In this document: positions 63,514 to 64,000 of the stretch, one piece after another
How positions within the stretch are numbered: position 1 is the stretch's first letter
How the letters are laid out: each line of letters starts with the position of its first letter
Source of the DNA: Nitrospiraceae bacterium
Lineage (GTDB): Bacteria; Nitrospirota; Nitrospiria; Nitrospirales; Nitrospiraceae
Direction of reading: 5' to 3'
Length of the DNA stretch: 64,000 bases
NCBI GenBank assembly: GCA_019637075.1
Contig: JAHBWI010000005.1
Location: forward strand, 124,001 to 188,000
Translations under genes and position numbers: made by a program
The notes under the pieces: model-generated
Seen by the model: the letters and a program-made list of their open reading frames with translations, nothing else
Databases searched by the model: none
What the model was told of the DNA's origin: nothing

Positions 63514-64000
63514 ATGAGCAGGCCGATCGACAACCAGCACGTCATTGAAATTAAGCCGCTGCCCTCTCCCCGGGAGGTGAAGACCAGCCTGCCGATCACC
63601 GACAACGTTGCCGAGTTGGTGTTTCAAACACGCCGAGCCATCCGAGACATCCTGCATGGCCGCGACACGGAGCGGCTGATCGTCATCGTCGGCCCCTGCT
63701 CGATCCACGACCCTGGCGCTGCCTATGAATACGCCGACCGTTTGAGGCCGATCGCCGAGGCCGTACAAGACAAGCTCCTGGTCGTCATGCGCACATACTT
63801 CGAAAAGCCGCGCACGACGGTGGGATGGAAAGGCCTGATCAACGATCCGCATCTGGACGGCACCTGCGACATCGCAATGGGAATCCAGCTGGCACGCACC
63901 ATCCTGCTCAACATCAACGGCAAGGGGCTCCCCTGCGCGACGGAACTGCTCGACCCCGTCACACCGCAATACATCGCCGACCTCTTGAGTTGGACCGCCA
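63514..64000 (+). CDS. 3-deoxy-7-phosphoheptulonate synthase, class I (N-terminal part)
   Basis: The first 162 codons are present and the rest is past the right edge. LIVIVGPCSIHDPGAAYEYA and VVMRTYFEKPRTTVGWKGL are hallmark motifs of AroF/G/H-type DAHP synthases, as is LPCATELLDPVTPQYIADL. It joins phosphoenolpyruvate and erythrose 4-phosphate to start the shikimate pathway. The ATG at 63514 has AAGGAC about eight bases upstream. Feedback type cannot be told from the visible part. Confidence 0.95.
   Translation, partial: MSRPIDNQHVIEIKPLPSPREVKTSLPITDNVAELVFQTRRAIRDILHGRDTERLIVIVGPCSIHDPGAAYEYADRLRPIAEAVQDKLLVVMRTYFEKPRTTVGWKGLINDPHLDGTCDIAMGIQLARTILLNINGKGLPCATELLDPVTPQYIADLLSWTA

Overview
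The window looks like chromosomal DNA of a Gram-negative, moderately GC-rich bacterium. The best guess is a Nitrospira-like member of the Nitrospirota. This is inference: it rests on the mix of an XrtA/PEP-CTERM-type exopolysaccharide locus with an O-antigen-type ABC export cluster, on the gene order eno-ftsB-era-mgtE-recO, and on GC-rich palindromic interspersed repeats of a kind I associate with Nitrospira. No rRNA, tRNA, CRISPR array, transposase or phage gene was seen.

Region 1 (1-23306, all on the minus strand) is a surface-glycan cluster with visibly lower GC than the second half. Transcription runs right to left. It begins with a nucleotide-sugar block at 18171-23306: a glucose-1-phosphate cytidylyltransferase, an SDR, a sugar C-methyltransferase, an RfbC-type epimerase and a DUF4910 peptidase-like protein. 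An Fe(II)/2OG-type oxygenase and a Gfo/Idh/MocA dehydrogenase follow, then a Wzm/Wzt ABC exporter with a glycan-binding Wzt tail and a polysaccharide deacetylase. The leftmost part holds five glycosyltransferases, a DUF5672 protein, two SGNH hydrolases, a CDP-paratose-2-epimerase-like SDR, a NodU/CmcH carbamoyltransferase and a partial UDP-glucuronate decarboxylase. Together these could make, decorate (methyl, acyl, carbamoyl) and export an ABC-dependent O-antigen-like glycan.

Region 2 (23307-35001) starts with a 588-bp non-coding stretch. Then comes a second glycan locus: an XrtA-type DUF3473 deacetylase, a phosphoglycosyl transferase, a fused Wzz/BY-kinase, an outer-membrane beta-barrel and two tandem Wza-family export proteins. 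No exosortase, flippase or polymerase lies in the window. A PilZ protein and a divergent LuxR-type regulator, with two inverted repeats in front of it, may control this locus. A small lipoprotein and glycogen synthase close the region.

Region 3 (35022-58287) is GC-rich core housekeeping. A long minus-strand run contains DUF502, glmU, glmS, gatC, panD, gatA, two small envelope proteins, gatB, eno, ftsB, era, mgtE, recO, DUF971 and a lipoprotein. A divergent plus-strand run from 49566 contains tmk, holB, metG, a secreted protein, ftsH, a CDF metal exporter and a CobW-type GTPase.

Region 4 (58288-64000) carries repeat debris, a PAP2 phosphatase, a small lipoprotein and a TonB-dependent receptor flanked by a secreted TonB-C-like protein and a His-rich DUF2946-like protein. 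It ends in the start of a class I DAHP synthase gene. The receptor group plausibly handles a metal or metal complex, but the substrate is not visible.
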